Part shown: positions 1 through 9,732 of the stretch, piece after piece
How positions within the stretch are numbered: the first letter of the stretch is position 1
Layout of the letters: the number at the start of each line of letters is the position of its first letter
From: Streptomyces roseofulvus
GTDB taxonomy: Bacteria > Actinomycetota > Actinomycetes > Streptomycetales > Streptomycetaceae
Direction of reading: 5' to 3'
DNA: 64,000 nt
Assembly: GCF_039534915.1 (NCBI RefSeq)
Contig: NZ_BAAAWE010000001.1
Span: forward strand, 4,216,001-4,280,000
Notes under the pieces: model-generated
Told to the model about the DNA's origin: nothing
The model's database searches: none
What the model saw: only the letters and a program-made list of their open reading frames with translations
Position numbers and translations under genes: made by a program

Positions 1-312
1 CCCTGGCTGCCGGGGTGCAACGGATGCGGGTCGCCCGGGTGGGAGACCGTCGAGGCGACCGGGGAGGGCACGGTCTTCTCGTACGTGGTCATGCACCACC
101 CGCCGTTCCCCGCCTTCGACCCGCCGTACGCGGTGGGCCTGATCGAACTCGCCGAGGGGGTCCGGATGATCGGCAACGTGGTGGGGGTGCCGTACGACAA
201 GGTCCGGATCGGGATGCCGGTCCGGCTGGAGTTCCAGCGGGTCGACGAGGAGCAGGAGCTGCCCGTCTTCCGCGCCGTGGACGGGCCGGAGACCGCGGGA
301 GGGGAGCGCTGA
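1..312 (+). CDS. DUF35 OB-fold/zinc-ribbon acyl-CoA-binding protein (ChsH2 C-terminal-like), 5' partial
   Basis: The reading frame is open from the window edge and stops with TGA at 310-312, so the N-terminus is missing. What remains is one half of a rubredoxin-like zinc ribbon (CNGCG, residues 5-9 of the fragment) followed by an OB-fold (VFSYVVMHHPP, then the basic/acidic strand ending VRLEFQRV). In the steroid-degrading operons of mycobacteria a DUF35 domain is fused to a MaoC hydratase (ChsH2) and recruits the aldolase Ltp2; the order of the next three genes supports that role here. Only one nucleotide separates it from the acyl-CoA dehydrogenase gene. Whether a MaoC domain precedes the DUF35 part cannot be seen. 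Confidence 0.85.
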   Translation, partial: PWLPGCNGCGSPGWETVEATGEGTVFSYVVMHHPPFPAFDPPYAVGLIELAEGVRMIGNVVGVPYDKVRIGMPVRLEFQRVDEEQELPVFRAVDGPETAGGER

Positions 313-313
313 C

Positions 314-1375
314 ATGGACTTCACGCCCACCGAGGAGCAGGAGGCCGCGCGGGAGCTGGCCGCCCGGATCCTCGGCGACCTCTCCACGCACGAGCGGCTC
401 GCCGCCACGGGCGGCGGCACCGACGCCGAGCTGTGGAAGGCGCTGTGCGCCGCCGGACTGCCCGCCGCCGTCGAGGAGATCGGCCTGCTCGGCCTCGTCC
501 TCCTCCTGGAGGAGCAAGGCCGGGTGACGGCCCAGGTGCCGCTCGCCGCGACCGGGGTGTACGGGATCCTCGCCGTCGCCCGGCACGGCACCGACGAGCA
601 GCGCGCCCGCCTCCTGCCGGGGCTGCGCGACGGGACGGCCGTCGCCACCGGGGCCTTCCCGGCGACCGGCGCGGTCACGGCGCGGGACGGGCGGCTCACC
701 GGGACGGTCACCTGGGTGCCCTGGCTGCGGGACGCCGCCCACGTCCTCGTACCGGACGCGGACCGGGCCCTGTGGCTGGTGCGGGCCGAGGACGCCGTCG
801 TCGAGGCCGTCGAGCTGACCGCGCCCTGGTCGGCGGGGCGGCTGGTGCTCGACGGGACGCCGGCCGAGCGGCTCGGGGACGCGGCCGGGGAGAGCGCGTA
901 CCGGGACGGGAGCGGGGTGGGTGCGTACGAGGACGTGCTCGCCGCCGCCCGGACCGCCTTCGCGGGGCTCCAGGCGGGCGTCTGCGCCGGGTCGCTGGCC
1001 CGGGCCGTCGCGTACACCTCCGTACGCCAGCAGTTCGGGCGGCCGCTGGCCACCCGGCAGGCGGTGCAACTGCGGGCCGCCGACGCCCACATGGACACCG
1101 AGGCCATCCGGGTCACCGCCTACGAGGCGGCCTGGCGGTCCGACGCGGGACTCGACTGCGCCGGGGCGGCCCTGACGGCCGCCTGGTGGGCGTCCGAGGC
1201 GGGGAAGCGGGTCGTGCACAGCGGCCAGCACCTGCACGGCGGCATGGGTGCCGACCTCGACCACCCCGTCCACCGGCACTTCCTGTGGGGGCGGCAGCTC
1301 GACGCCTATCTGGGCGCCGGCACCGAACTCCTCGCCGAACTCGGCGACCTGCTCGCGAAGGGGGAGACGGCATGA
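314..1375 (+). CDS. acyl-CoA dehydrogenase, FadE28/FadE29-like (ChsE subunit type)
   Basis: 353 residues, shorter than classical acyl-CoA dehydrogenases (about 380-400) and close to the small subunits of heterotetrameric steroid acyl-CoA dehydrogenases. The C-terminal helical domain carries the family signature RQQFGRPLATRQAVQ (about residues 236-250) and the flavin-contacting HLHGGMGADLDHPVHRHF segment (about 301-318). Expected role: FAD-dependent alpha,beta-dehydrogenation of a CoA thioester, here probably a steroid-like side chain. It starts right after the DUF35 gene and its TGA overlaps the next ATG (ATGA), so it is translationally coupled. Known family members work as alpha2-beta2 pairs; the partner gene would have to lie upstream of the window or elsewhere. 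Confidence 0.9.
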   Translation: MDFTPTEEQEAARELAARILGDLSTHERLAATGGGTDAELWKALCAAGLPAAVEEIGLLGLVLLLEEQGRVTAQVPLAATGVYGILAVARHGTDEQRARLLPGLRDGTAVATGAFPATGAVTARDGRLTGTVTWVPWLRDAAHVLVPDADRALWLVRAEDAVVEAVELTAPWSAGRLVLDGTPAERLGDAAGESAYRDGSGVGAYEDVLAAARTAFAGLQAGVCAGSLARAVAYTSVRQQFGRPLATRQAVQLRAADAHMDTEAIRVTAYEAAWRSDAGLDCAGAALTAAWWASEAGKRVVHSGQHLHGGMGADLDHPVHRHFLWGRQLDAYLGAGTELLAELGDLLAKGETA

Positions 1376-1770
1376 GGGCCGGAGACACGCTGCCGCCGCT
1401 GGAGATCCCGGTGACCCGCACCCTGGTCGTCGCCGGGGCCGTCGCCTCCCGCGACTACCAGGACGTGCACCACGACGCCGAGGCCGCCCGCGCCAAGGGC
1501 TCCCCGGACGTCTTCATGAACATCCTCACGACCAACGGCCTGGTCGGCCGGTACGTCACCGACCACTTCGGCCCGCACGCGGTGCTCCGCAAGGTCGCCA
1601 TCCGGCTCGGCGCCCCCAACTACCCGGGCGACACGATGGTGTTGACCGGCACCGTCGCCGAGGTGACGGACGGCTCCGACGGCACCGCCACCGCGCTCGT
1701 CCGGATCGCCGGGGCCAACGGCCTCGGCCACCACGTCACCGGCACGGTCACCGTGGAGGTGCCCCGATGA
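1372..1770 (+). CDS. MaoC-family hot-dog dehydratase, ChsH1-like
   Basis: 132 residues, a single hot-dog domain. The hydratase-2-like motif RDYQDVHHDAEAARAKGSPD (about residues 25-44) holds the expected Asp and His, and the central hot-dog helix follows (MNILTTNGLVGRYV). ChsH1-type MaoC proteins hydrate the double bond made by the preceding dehydrogenase, normally as a complex with a MaoC-DUF35 partner. Start and stop overlap both neighbours by ATGA, so the four genes form one tightly coupled unit. Substrate is inferred from context only. Confidence 0.88.
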   Translation: MRAGDTLPPLEIPVTRTLVVAGAVASRDYQDVHHDAEAARAKGSPDVFMNILTTNGLVGRYVTDHFGPHAVLRKVAIRLGAPNYPGDTMVLTGTVAEVTDGSDGTATALVRIAGANGLGHHVTGTVTVEVPR

Positions 1771-2933
1771 GCCTGCGCCACCCCGACGGCCTCGGCGGCC
1801 GGGCCGCCGTCGCCGGCATCGGCGCGACCGAGTTCTCCAAGGACTCCGGCCGCAGCGAACTCTCCCTCGCCGTCGAGGCGGTGCGGGCCGCCCTCGACGA
1901 CGCCGGGCTCACCCCCGGGGACGTGGACGGGCTCGTCACCTTCACCATGGACACCAACCCCGAGATCACCGTCGCCCAGGCGGCCGGCATCGGCGAGCTC
2001 TCCTTCTTCTCCCGGGTCCACTACGGCGGCGGCGCCGCCTGCGCCACCGTCCAGCAGGCCGCGCTCGCCGTCGCCGTCGGCGTCGCCGAGGTCGTCGTCT
2101 GCTACCGGGCCTTCAACGAGCGCTCCGGGCGACGCTTCGGCTCCGGGGTGCAGCAGCGCGAGCCGTCCGCCGAGGGGGCGGCGCTCGGCTGGCAGCTGCC
2201 GTTCGGGCTGCTGACCCCCGCCTCCTGGGTCGCGATGGCCGCCCAGCGCTATCTGTACGCCTACGGGCTCACCCCCGAGGTCTTCGGACACGTCGCCGTC
2301 ACCGACCGCCGCCACGCGGCGAACAACCCCGCCGCCTACTTCCACGGCAAGCCGATCACCCTCGCCGACCACGCGGCCTCCCGCTGGATCGCGGAACCGC
2401 TCCGCCTCCTCGACTGCTGCCAGGAGACCGACGGCGGCCAGGCGATCGTCGTCACCACCCCCGAGCGCGCCCGCGACCTGCGGCACGCGCCCGCCGTCGT
2501 CCTCGCCGCCGCCCAGGGCGCGGGCCGCCGGCAGGAGGCCATGACCAGCTTCTACCGGGACGGGCTGACCGGTCTGCCCGAGATGGGGGTGGTGGCCCGG
2601 CAGCTGTGGCAGACCTCGGGACTGCGGCCGTCCGACATCGACGTGGGCATCCTCTACGACCACTTCACGCCGTTCGTGCTCATGCAGCTGGAGGAGTTCG
2701 GTTTCTGCGCGCCGGGCGAGGGCGGCGACTTCGTCGCGGCGGACGCGCTGCCGCTCAACACCCACGGCGGGCAGCTCGGCGAGGCGTACCTCCACGGCAT
2801 GAACGGCATCGCGGAGGCGGTGCGGCAGGTGCGGGGCAGCTCGGTGAACCAGATACCCGGCGCGGCCCGGGTGCTGGTCACGGCCGGCACGGGCGTACCG
2901 ACCTCGGGCCTGGTCCTGGGCGCGGACGCGTGA
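1767..2933 (+). CDS. ltp2: Ltp2-type thiolase-fold retro-aldolase (lipid-transfer protein)
   Basis: 388 residues, almost the length of mycobacterial Ltp2 (386). Thiolase fold throughout: N-terminal AVAGIGATEFSKDSGRS, mid segment GGAACATVQQAA, and C-terminal LNTHGGQLGEAYLHGMNGI. Ltp2 proteins, docked on a DUF35 partner, cleave the hydroxylated C5 or C3 side chain of a steroid-CoA thioester, releasing propionyl-CoA. The DUF35 and MaoC genes directly upstream are the known physical partners, which is the main support for an aldolase rather than a plain thiolase. The gene is the last of the coupled set; the next gene starts 190 nt downstream after a GC-rich spacer. Confidence 0.88.
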   Translation: MSLRHPDGLGGRAAVAGIGATEFSKDSGRSELSLAVEAVRAALDDAGLTPGDVDGLVTFTMDTNPEITVAQAAGIGELSFFSRVHYGGGAACATVQQAALAVAVGVAEVVVCYRAFNERSGRRFGSGVQQREPSAEGAALGWQLPFGLLTPASWVAMAAQRYLYAYGLTPEVFGHVAVTDRRHAANNPAAYFHGKPITLADHAASRWIAEPLRLLDCCQETDGGQAIVVTTPERARDLRHAPAVVLAAAQGAGRRQEAMTSFYRDGLTGLPEMGVVARQLWQTSGLRPSDIDVGILYDHFTPFVLMQLEEFGFCAPGEGGDFVAADALPLNTHGGQLGEAYLHGMNGIAEAVRQVRGSSVNQIPGAARVLVTAGTGVPTSGLVLGADA

Positions 2934-3123
2934 CAGGCCCCCGCCACCCGGCGGCGGGACGGGATGCGGAGGGAGTGGTTCCTCGGGGCGACCCTGACCC
3001 GGGGGTGACGGCGGCTCCACCCAGAGGAGGTGAGGGCACCCCGACGACTCCGACCTGAGAGGGAGCCCGGTTCGGGACCTGGGGCCGATCCCTGCGGCAC
3101 CCCTCCGCTCCTAGCGTGGAGCC

Positions 3124-3735
3124 ATGACTCCGCCACCCACTGGCCCCGTCTGCGCCGGCGCCTCCACGGCCGCCACCCGGTCCGTCGAGCGCACGGCCCC
3201 GCGCACCTCGCCGCGCACGGGCCCGCGCCCGTTCGCGTACCCCTCGTTCTCCTCGTTCGTCAGGGCGCGCGGGCCGCTGCTCCTGCGGACCGCCCGCTCG
3301 CTCACCGCGAACCCGAGCGACGCCGAGGACCTGCTCCAGACCGCCCTCACCAAGACCTTCGTGGCCTGGGAGCGGATCGAGGACCACCGGGCCCTCGACG
3401 GCTACGTGCGCCGGGCGCTGGTGAACACCCGCACCTCGCAGTGGCGCAAGCGCAAGGTCGAGGAGTTCGCCTGCGACGAGCTGCCCGAGCCCGCCGGGCT
3501 GCCCGAGCCGGACCCGGCCGAGCGCCAGGTGCTGCACGACGCCATGTGGCGCGCCGTGATGAAGCTCCCCGAGCGGCAGCGGCAGATGGTCGTCCTGCGG
3601 TACTACGAGGACCTCAGCGAGGCGCAGACGGCCGAGCTGCTCGGCGTCTCCGTGGGCACGGTGAAGAGCGCGGTCTCCCGCGCCCTCGGCCGGCTCCGCG
3701 AGGACCCGGAACTCACCGCGGGCGTCCACGCCTGA
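3124..3735 (+). CDS. ECF RNA polymerase sigma factor, SigE family
   Basis: 203 residues. Sigma region 2 is at about 48-115 (ARSLTANPSDAEDLLQTALT, then AWERIEDHRALDGYVRRALV) and region 4 at about 140-195 (LPERQRQMVVLRYYEDLSEA, then LLGVSVGTVKSAVSRALGRL). This is the layout of the actinobacterial SigE-like ECF group. The first 35 residues are Pro/Ser/Thr-rich and not part of the sigma fold; ATG at 3124 follows a GGAG at 3117, which supports the start. No anti-sigma gene lies next to it: downstream is a repeat-filled spacer and then an acyl-CoA ligase. Target promoters are unknown. Confidence 0.9.
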   Translation: MTPPPTGPVCAGASTAATRSVERTAPRTSPRTGPRPFAYPSFSSFVRARGPLLLRTARSLTANPSDAEDLLQTALTKTFVAWERIEDHRALDGYVRRALVNTRTSQWRKRKVEEFACDELPEPAGLPEPDPAERQVLHDAMWRAVMKLPERQRQMVVLRYYEDLSEAQTAELLGVSVGTVKSAVSRALGRLREDPELTAGVHA

Positions 3736-3739
3736 CCGC

Positions 3740-3975
3740 GAGGCGGACGCGGGCCCGACCGCGGGCCTGACCGCGGACCGACAGCCGGCCCTGGCCGCGG
3801 ACTGTCAGCGGCCCGACTGCGGGCCTGGTCGCGGGCCTGACCTCGGGACCGACCGCAGGGCCTGGTCGCGGGCCTGACCCAGGGACCGACCGCAGGACCT
3901 GGTCGCGGGCCTGACCACGAGACCGACCGCAGGACCCGGCCGCAGGCCCGGGCGCGGGCCCGACCGCGCGACCCG
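3740..3975. repeat. degenerate 37-bp tandem repeats in a non-coding spacer
   Basis: The GC-rich spacer contains a head-to-tail array with a 37-bp period. Copies begin at 3824, 3861, 3898 and 3935 (the motif cctggtcgcgggcctgacc or its variants), with weaker copies upstream from about 3755. The period is not a multiple of three, so no frame keeps a protein repeat, and copies abut without spacers. It fills most of the 412-nt gap between the sigma factor and the ligase. Confidence 0.8.
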
Positions 3976-4027
3976 GCCGCGGCGGCAAGCCGTTCGCCTC
4001 GCCGTCGGCCGTCGGACCGGCCGTTCA

Positions 4028-4090
4028 TTGACATCCGCCAGTGATCACTGGCAATTTCGGTACTCCCGGGTAGTGACATACCGCGCGGTA
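4028..4090 (+). promoter_or_regulatory. putative promoter with two perfect palindromes upstream of the acyl-CoA ligase
   Basis: A consensus -35 hexamer TTGACA lies at 4028-4033. Immediately after it, at 4037-4052, is the perfect 16-bp palindrome GCCAGTGATCACTGGC, placed where it would fill the promoter spacer; a weak -10 candidate follows at 4052-4057. A second perfect palindrome TACCGCGCGGTA sits at 4079-4090. The ligase start codon is at 4148. A repressor (TetR- or FadR-like) acting on fatty-acid genes is plausible but no such regulator is adjacent. Confidence 0.5.
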
Positions 4091-4147
4091 CGTGCGCAGA
4101 ATCTGCACATCCTTACTGCCACGTAGCGCCCACCGGGAGGACGCCCC

Positions 4148-5800
<1,653 letters not shown>

Positions 5801-5810
5801 GGGCGACGAG

Positions 5811-5845
5811 CGGAGGGGGAGGGCCACGGCGGCCCTCCCCCTCCG
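5811..5845. terminator. bidirectional terminator hairpin
   Basis: A perfect 14-bp stem (5812-5825 with 5831-5844, extendable by one pair) around a 5-nt loop lies between the convergent ligase and PAS-protein genes, ending only 2 nt from the stop codon of the latter. Confidence 0.75.
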
Positions 5846-5846
5846 G

Positions 5847-8800
5847 TCAGTTGGTGCCGATCTTCGCCAGCAGGTCGACGATCCGGGCCTGCACCTCGGC
5901 GCTGTTGGAGCGCTCGGCCAGGAAGAGGACCGTCTCGCCGGAGGACAGCTCCGGCAGCCTCTCCCGGTCGAGGCCGGTCGAGGTGTAGACGACCAGCGGG
6001 GTGCGGTTGAGCTGCCCGTTCGCCCGCAGCCAGTCGATGATCCCGGCCCGCCGGCGGCGCACCTGCATGAGGTCCATGACCACCAGGTTCGGCCGGGTCT
6101 CGCCGGCCAGCGCCACCGCCTCGGTGTCCGTGGCCGCCCGCACCACCTGCATCCCGCGCCGCTCCAGGGTGGCGGCGAGCGCGTCGGCGATGTGCTCGTT
6201 CTCCTCGATGACCAGCACCCGCGAGGGGTGCTGCTCGCTGTCGCGCGGCGCGAGCGCCTTGAGCAGGACGGCGGGATCGGCGCCGTACGCCTCCTCCCGG
6301 CCCGCCTGCCCGAGTCCGGCCGCGAGCAGCACCGGCACCTCGGCGGCGACGGCCGCCTGGCGCAGCGACTGGAGCGCGGTCCGGGTGATGGGCCCGGTCA
6401 GCGGGTCGACGAAGAGCGCGGCCGGGAAGGCGGCGATCTGCGCGTCGACCTCCTCGCGGGAGTGCACGATCACCGGACGGTAGCCGCGGTCGCTCAGCGC
6501 CTGCTGGGTGGTGACGTCCGGCGCGGGCCAGACGAGCAGCCGGCGCGGGTTGTCGAGCGGCTCCGGGGGGAGTTCGTCGTCGACGGGGAGCGGGGTGGGC
6601 CGGTTGACGACCTCGACCGCGCCCCCGGGTCCGTCGAGCGGCTCGGGCCCCTCGGCGGAACCCTCGGCGGGCGCCCCTATCGCGTACGCGCGCCCGCGTC
6701 CCTCGGACTCGGCGGCGGGCGGGACGGCGGGGGCCGCGGCGGGCACGGGCAGGGGCATCGGCCCGGACACGGACGCCGGTACGGGCGGGGCGGGGACGGC
6801 GGCCGGTGCCGGGGCCGGCGGGTCGATCTCCGGCGGGGTCGCGAGCTTGCGGCGCCGGCCCGAACCGCCCGAGGGCGCGGCGACGGGCGTCCCGGCCTGC
6901 GCCGGCGGCGCGAAGGGCACGCCCTGCCCGAGCGTGCGCACGCTGAACGCCCGCCCCTGCGTGGAGTCCTTCGGCACCGGAGCCGGAGCCGGTACCGGAA
7001 CGGGAGACGCCACCGGAGCCGGAGCCGGAGCCGGCGCGGGTGCGGGTGCCGGAGCGGGCGCCGGGGTCGGCATCGGCAGCTCGGGGGGCAGCGGTACGGA
7101 GCCGGTGCCGGTGCCGTTCGCAGGCGTCGCCGTCGCCGTCGCCGTCGCGGCGGGCGGCGCCGGGGGCATCGGCGGCGTCGGCGGTACGGCCACGGGGGCG
7201 GCGGCCGGCGCGAGACCGGCGGCCGCGACCGGCGCGCCCGGAAGGGGGTGCGGCTGCGGCGGCGTGTGGTCGGAGCCGGCGGGCACGTCCCGTACCGCCG
7301 CGTGCCCGTGGACGTGCTCCTCGGCGACGGCCTCCGGGCCGTCCTCGCGGTCGGCGTCGGCCGGCGGCAGCGCGAACGGGGTCCGCGGGCCCGCCTCGGC
7401 CGCGGCGGCGCGCTCCTGAGCGGCGGCCAGCGCACGCCGGCGGCGCCCGGTCGGCCGGTCGCCCCCGGTCGGCTCGCCGTGCAGGGCGACCGTGCCCTGC
7501 GGCGCGGCCGGCAGGGCGGGGGCCGGAGCGGGGGCAGGAGAGGCCTGCTCGACGGCGACGCCCTGCGGCGGCACGGCGGCCCCGAGCGCGGCCCGCTCCT
7601 GGGCGCCTTCCGCGGCGGTCACCACGGAGCCCTCGGCCGGGCGGCCCCGGCGACGGCCGGTCGGCTCGACGCCGGTGGACTGCTGGGCGGGGATGAGCTC
7701 GGCGGGGCCGGCGGCCTCCTCCGTACGGGCGCGGCGGCGCCCGCCACCGGTGGCCGGCAGGGCCACCGCCCCGGCACCGCCCTCCGGGGCCGTCGCGCTC
7801 TCCAGGAAGGCGTCGGTGGAAGCGCGCCGGGCCCGGCGCCGGCCGGAACCGCCCGAGGTCCCGCCGTCCGCCGGACCGGACGCCTGCGCGGGCAGCGCGG
7901 GTACCCCGTCCTGCTCCGGGGCCACCCCGCCCCGCTCCGCGGCCTCCGCGACCGCCTTCGGGGACTCCAGCTCCTTCGCGCCGGAGCCGGACCGCTCCCG
8001 CGCGGGCCTGGGCTCGGCGGCGGGAACGGTTCCCCGGCCCGCGCCGATCGGCACCTCCAGGACGTACGCGCCGCCGCTCGTCCCCGGCACCTCGTGGGTC
8101 TGCACGACACCGCCGTGCGCCGCCACGATCCCGCGCACGATGGGCCCGTGGACCGGGTCGCCGCCCGCGTACGGGCCGCGGACCTCGATGCGGACGACCT
8201 CGCCGCGCTGCGCCGCGGCCACCACGATCGTCGAGTCGGCCGGGGCGCCCTGCGCCGAGGCGCGGGTCTTGCCGGTGGCGTCCACGCCGGCCACGTCCGC
8301 GACGAGATGGGCGAGCGCGGTCCTCAGCCGGCCTGCGTCGACCTCGGCCTCGATCGGCGGCGCGTGCACGGCGAACTGCGCGCGGCCCGGGCCGATCAGC
8401 TCCACGGCCGCGTCGATGCCGCTGGTCACGATCCCGTCGAGCAGCGCGACCTTCCGGTCCAGCTCCTCCTCGCCGGCGTCCAGGCGCTGGTAGCCGAGGA
8501 CGTTGTCGACGAGCGCGGTCATCCGGGCGTACCCGGCGACCAGGTGGTGCAGGACCTGGTTGGCCTCGGGCCACAGCTGCACGCCGTCGTCGGCGGCGAG
8601 CGAACCCAGCTCGGCGCGCAGCTCCTCCAGGGGGCCGCGCAGCGACTCGGCGAGGACGGCGGTCAGCTGGGCGTGCCGGGAGGCGAGGGCCGCGTACTTC
8701 TCCGCCTGCGCCTCGCGCTCGGCCGCGTGCCGCTCGGCCCGGTCGGCCAGCTCCACGGCGTGCTTCTCGACCAGCTCCTCGTACGGCCTGCGGTCGGTGA

Positions 8801-9581
8801 AGGTCATCACGGCGCCGACCAGCTGGTCGCCGTCGCGCACCGGCGCCGTCGTCAGGTCGACGGGCACGCGCTCGCCGCTCTTCGACCACAGCACCTGGCC
8901 GCGCACCCGGTGCTTGCGGCCGGACTTGAGGGTGTCGGCGAGCGGGGACTCCTCGTACGGGAACGGGGTGCCGTCGGCGCGCTTGGGAAGGATCAGCGGG
9001 TGCAGCTCGGCGCCGCCCAGCTCGCCGGCCCGGTAGCCGAGGATCTGCGCGAAGGCGGGGTTCACGAGCACGACCCGGCCGTCGGTGTCCGTACCGACGA
9101 CGCCCTCGGCGGCGGCCCGCAGGATCATCTCGGTCTGCCGCTGCGAGCGGGCCAGCTCGGCCTCGGTGTCGAGGGTGCCGGTGAGGTCGCGGACGACCAG
9201 CATCAGCAGCTCGTCGCCGGTGTAGCCGCTGTACGAGTCGTACGCCTCGCGCCCGTCCTCCAGGCTGGCGCTGGTCACCTCGACGGGGAACTCGCTGCCG
9301 TCGGTACGGCGGGCGACCATCCGCATCGGCTTGGTGCGGCCCCGCTCGTCGGCCGGGTCGGGGCGGCGCATCGAGCCGGGGATCAGCCGGGAGTCGAACT
9401 CCGGCAGCAGGTCGAGCAGCCCGCGCCCGACGAGCGCGGTGCCGGGGGTCTCGAACATGCCGAGGGCGATGGTGTTGGCGTTGACGACCGTGCCGTTGCA
9501 GTTGACGAGCACGAGACCGTCGGGGAGGGCGTCGAGTATGGCTGCGAGGCGAGCAGCGCCTCGGGATGGCCTGCTGCTCAC
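5847..9581 (-). CDS. giant PAS / degenerate histidine-kinase / receiver protein
   Basis: 1244 residues. Order: PAS domain (about 10-120), second PAS with PAC (about 150-270), a coiled coil rich in Glu/Ala/His (about 270-305), and a kinase-like segment (about 305-510). At the phospho-acceptor position that segment reads ESLRGPLEELRAEL, with no His. Next comes a 450-residue Pro/Ala/Glu-rich linker holding five short GRRR-type basic motifs and a long PA repeat. The C-terminus has one degenerate receiver-like unit and a final receiver (about 1120-1244) that keeps the central VVMDLM aspartate but lacks the usual lysine (FLAERS). GTG at 9581 is chosen for GGGAGGA about 10 nt upstream. Likely a non-catalytic signalling or scaffold protein; cytosolic, no membrane helices seen. 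Confidence 0.88.
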   Translation of the reverse strand: MSSRPSRGAARLAAILDALPDGLVLVNCNGTVVNANTIALGMFETPGTALVGRGLLDLLPEFDSRLIPGSMRRPDPADERGRTKPMRMVARRTDGSEFPVEVTSASLEDGREAYDSYSGYTGDELLMLVVRDLTGTLDTEAELARSQRQTEMILRAAAEGVVGTDTDGRVVLVNPAFAQILGYRAGELGGAELHPLILPKRADGTPFPYEESPLADTLKSGRKHRVRGQVLWSKSGERVPVDLTTAPVRDGDQLVGAVMTFTDRRPYEELVEKHAVELADRAERHAAEREAQAEKYAALASRHAQLTAVLAESLRGPLEELRAELGSLAADDGVQLWPEANQVLHHLVAGYARMTALVDNVLGYQRLDAGEEELDRKVALLDGIVTSGIDAAVELIGPGRAQFAVHAPPIEAEVDAGRLRTALAHLVADVAGVDATGKTRASAQGAPADSTIVVAAAQRGEVVRIEVRGPYAGGDPVHGPIVRGIVAAHGGVVQTHEVPGTSGGAYVLEVPIGAGRGTVPAAEPRPARERSGSGAKELESPKAVAEAAERGGVAPEQDGVPALPAQASGPADGGTSGGSGRRRARRASTDAFLESATAPEGGAGAVALPATGGGRRRARTEEAAGPAELIPAQQSTGVEPTGRRRGRPAEGSVVTAAEGAQERAALGAAVPPQGVAVEQASPAPAPAPALPAAPQGTVALHGEPTGGDRPTGRRRRALAAAQERAAAAEAGPRTPFALPPADADREDGPEAVAEEHVHGHAAVRDVPAGSDHTPPQPHPLPGAPVAAAGLAPAAAPVAVPPTPPMPPAPPAATATATATPANGTGTGSVPLPPELPMPTPAPAPAPAPAPAPAPAPVASPVPVPAPAPVPKDSTQGRAFSVRTLGQGVPFAPPAQAGTPVAAPSGGSGRRRKLATPPEIDPPAPAPAAVPAPPVPASVSGPMPLPVPAAAPAVPPAAESEGRGRAYAIGAPAEGSAEGPEPLDGPGGAVEVVNRPTPLPVDDELPPEPLDNPRRLLVWPAPDVTTQQALSDRGYRPVIVHSREEVDAQIAAFPAALFVDPLTGPITRTALQSLRQAAVAAEVPVLLAAGLGQAGREEAYGADPAVLLKALAPRDSEQHPSRVLVIEENEHIADALAATLERRGMQVVRAATDTEAVALAGETRPNLVVMDLMQVRRRRAGIIDWLRANGQLNRTPLVVYTSTGLDRERLPELSSGETVLFLAERSNSAEVQARIVDLLAKIGTN

Positions 9582-9732
9582 GACGACGCTTCCTCCCTGA
9601 CGCCCTGCAATTGCCCGCGAGCCGTGCCCGCGGTGTGCGCCGCCCGGCATGTGCCGTGACGGCGGGCCGGCCCCATCTTGCCCCGCGGGCGGCGGCCCTG
9701 TCACTGAGGGAGTCTAACGGCGCCCCCGTCCG

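Noticed and set aside
3740..3975. CRISPR array
   Set aside because: Copies abut head to tail with no unique spacers and no cas genes are in the window.
3713..4079. Minus-strand open frames across the 37-bp repeats
   Set aside because: The repeat period is not a multiple of three, no ribosome site precedes them and the products are Arg/Pro/Gly low complexity.
6192..9659. Very long plus-strand open frames opposite the giant PAS gene
   Set aside because: They are mirror openness of a high-GC minus-strand gene; composition is Gly/Arg/Ala nonsense without domains, while the minus frame has PAS and receiver motifs.
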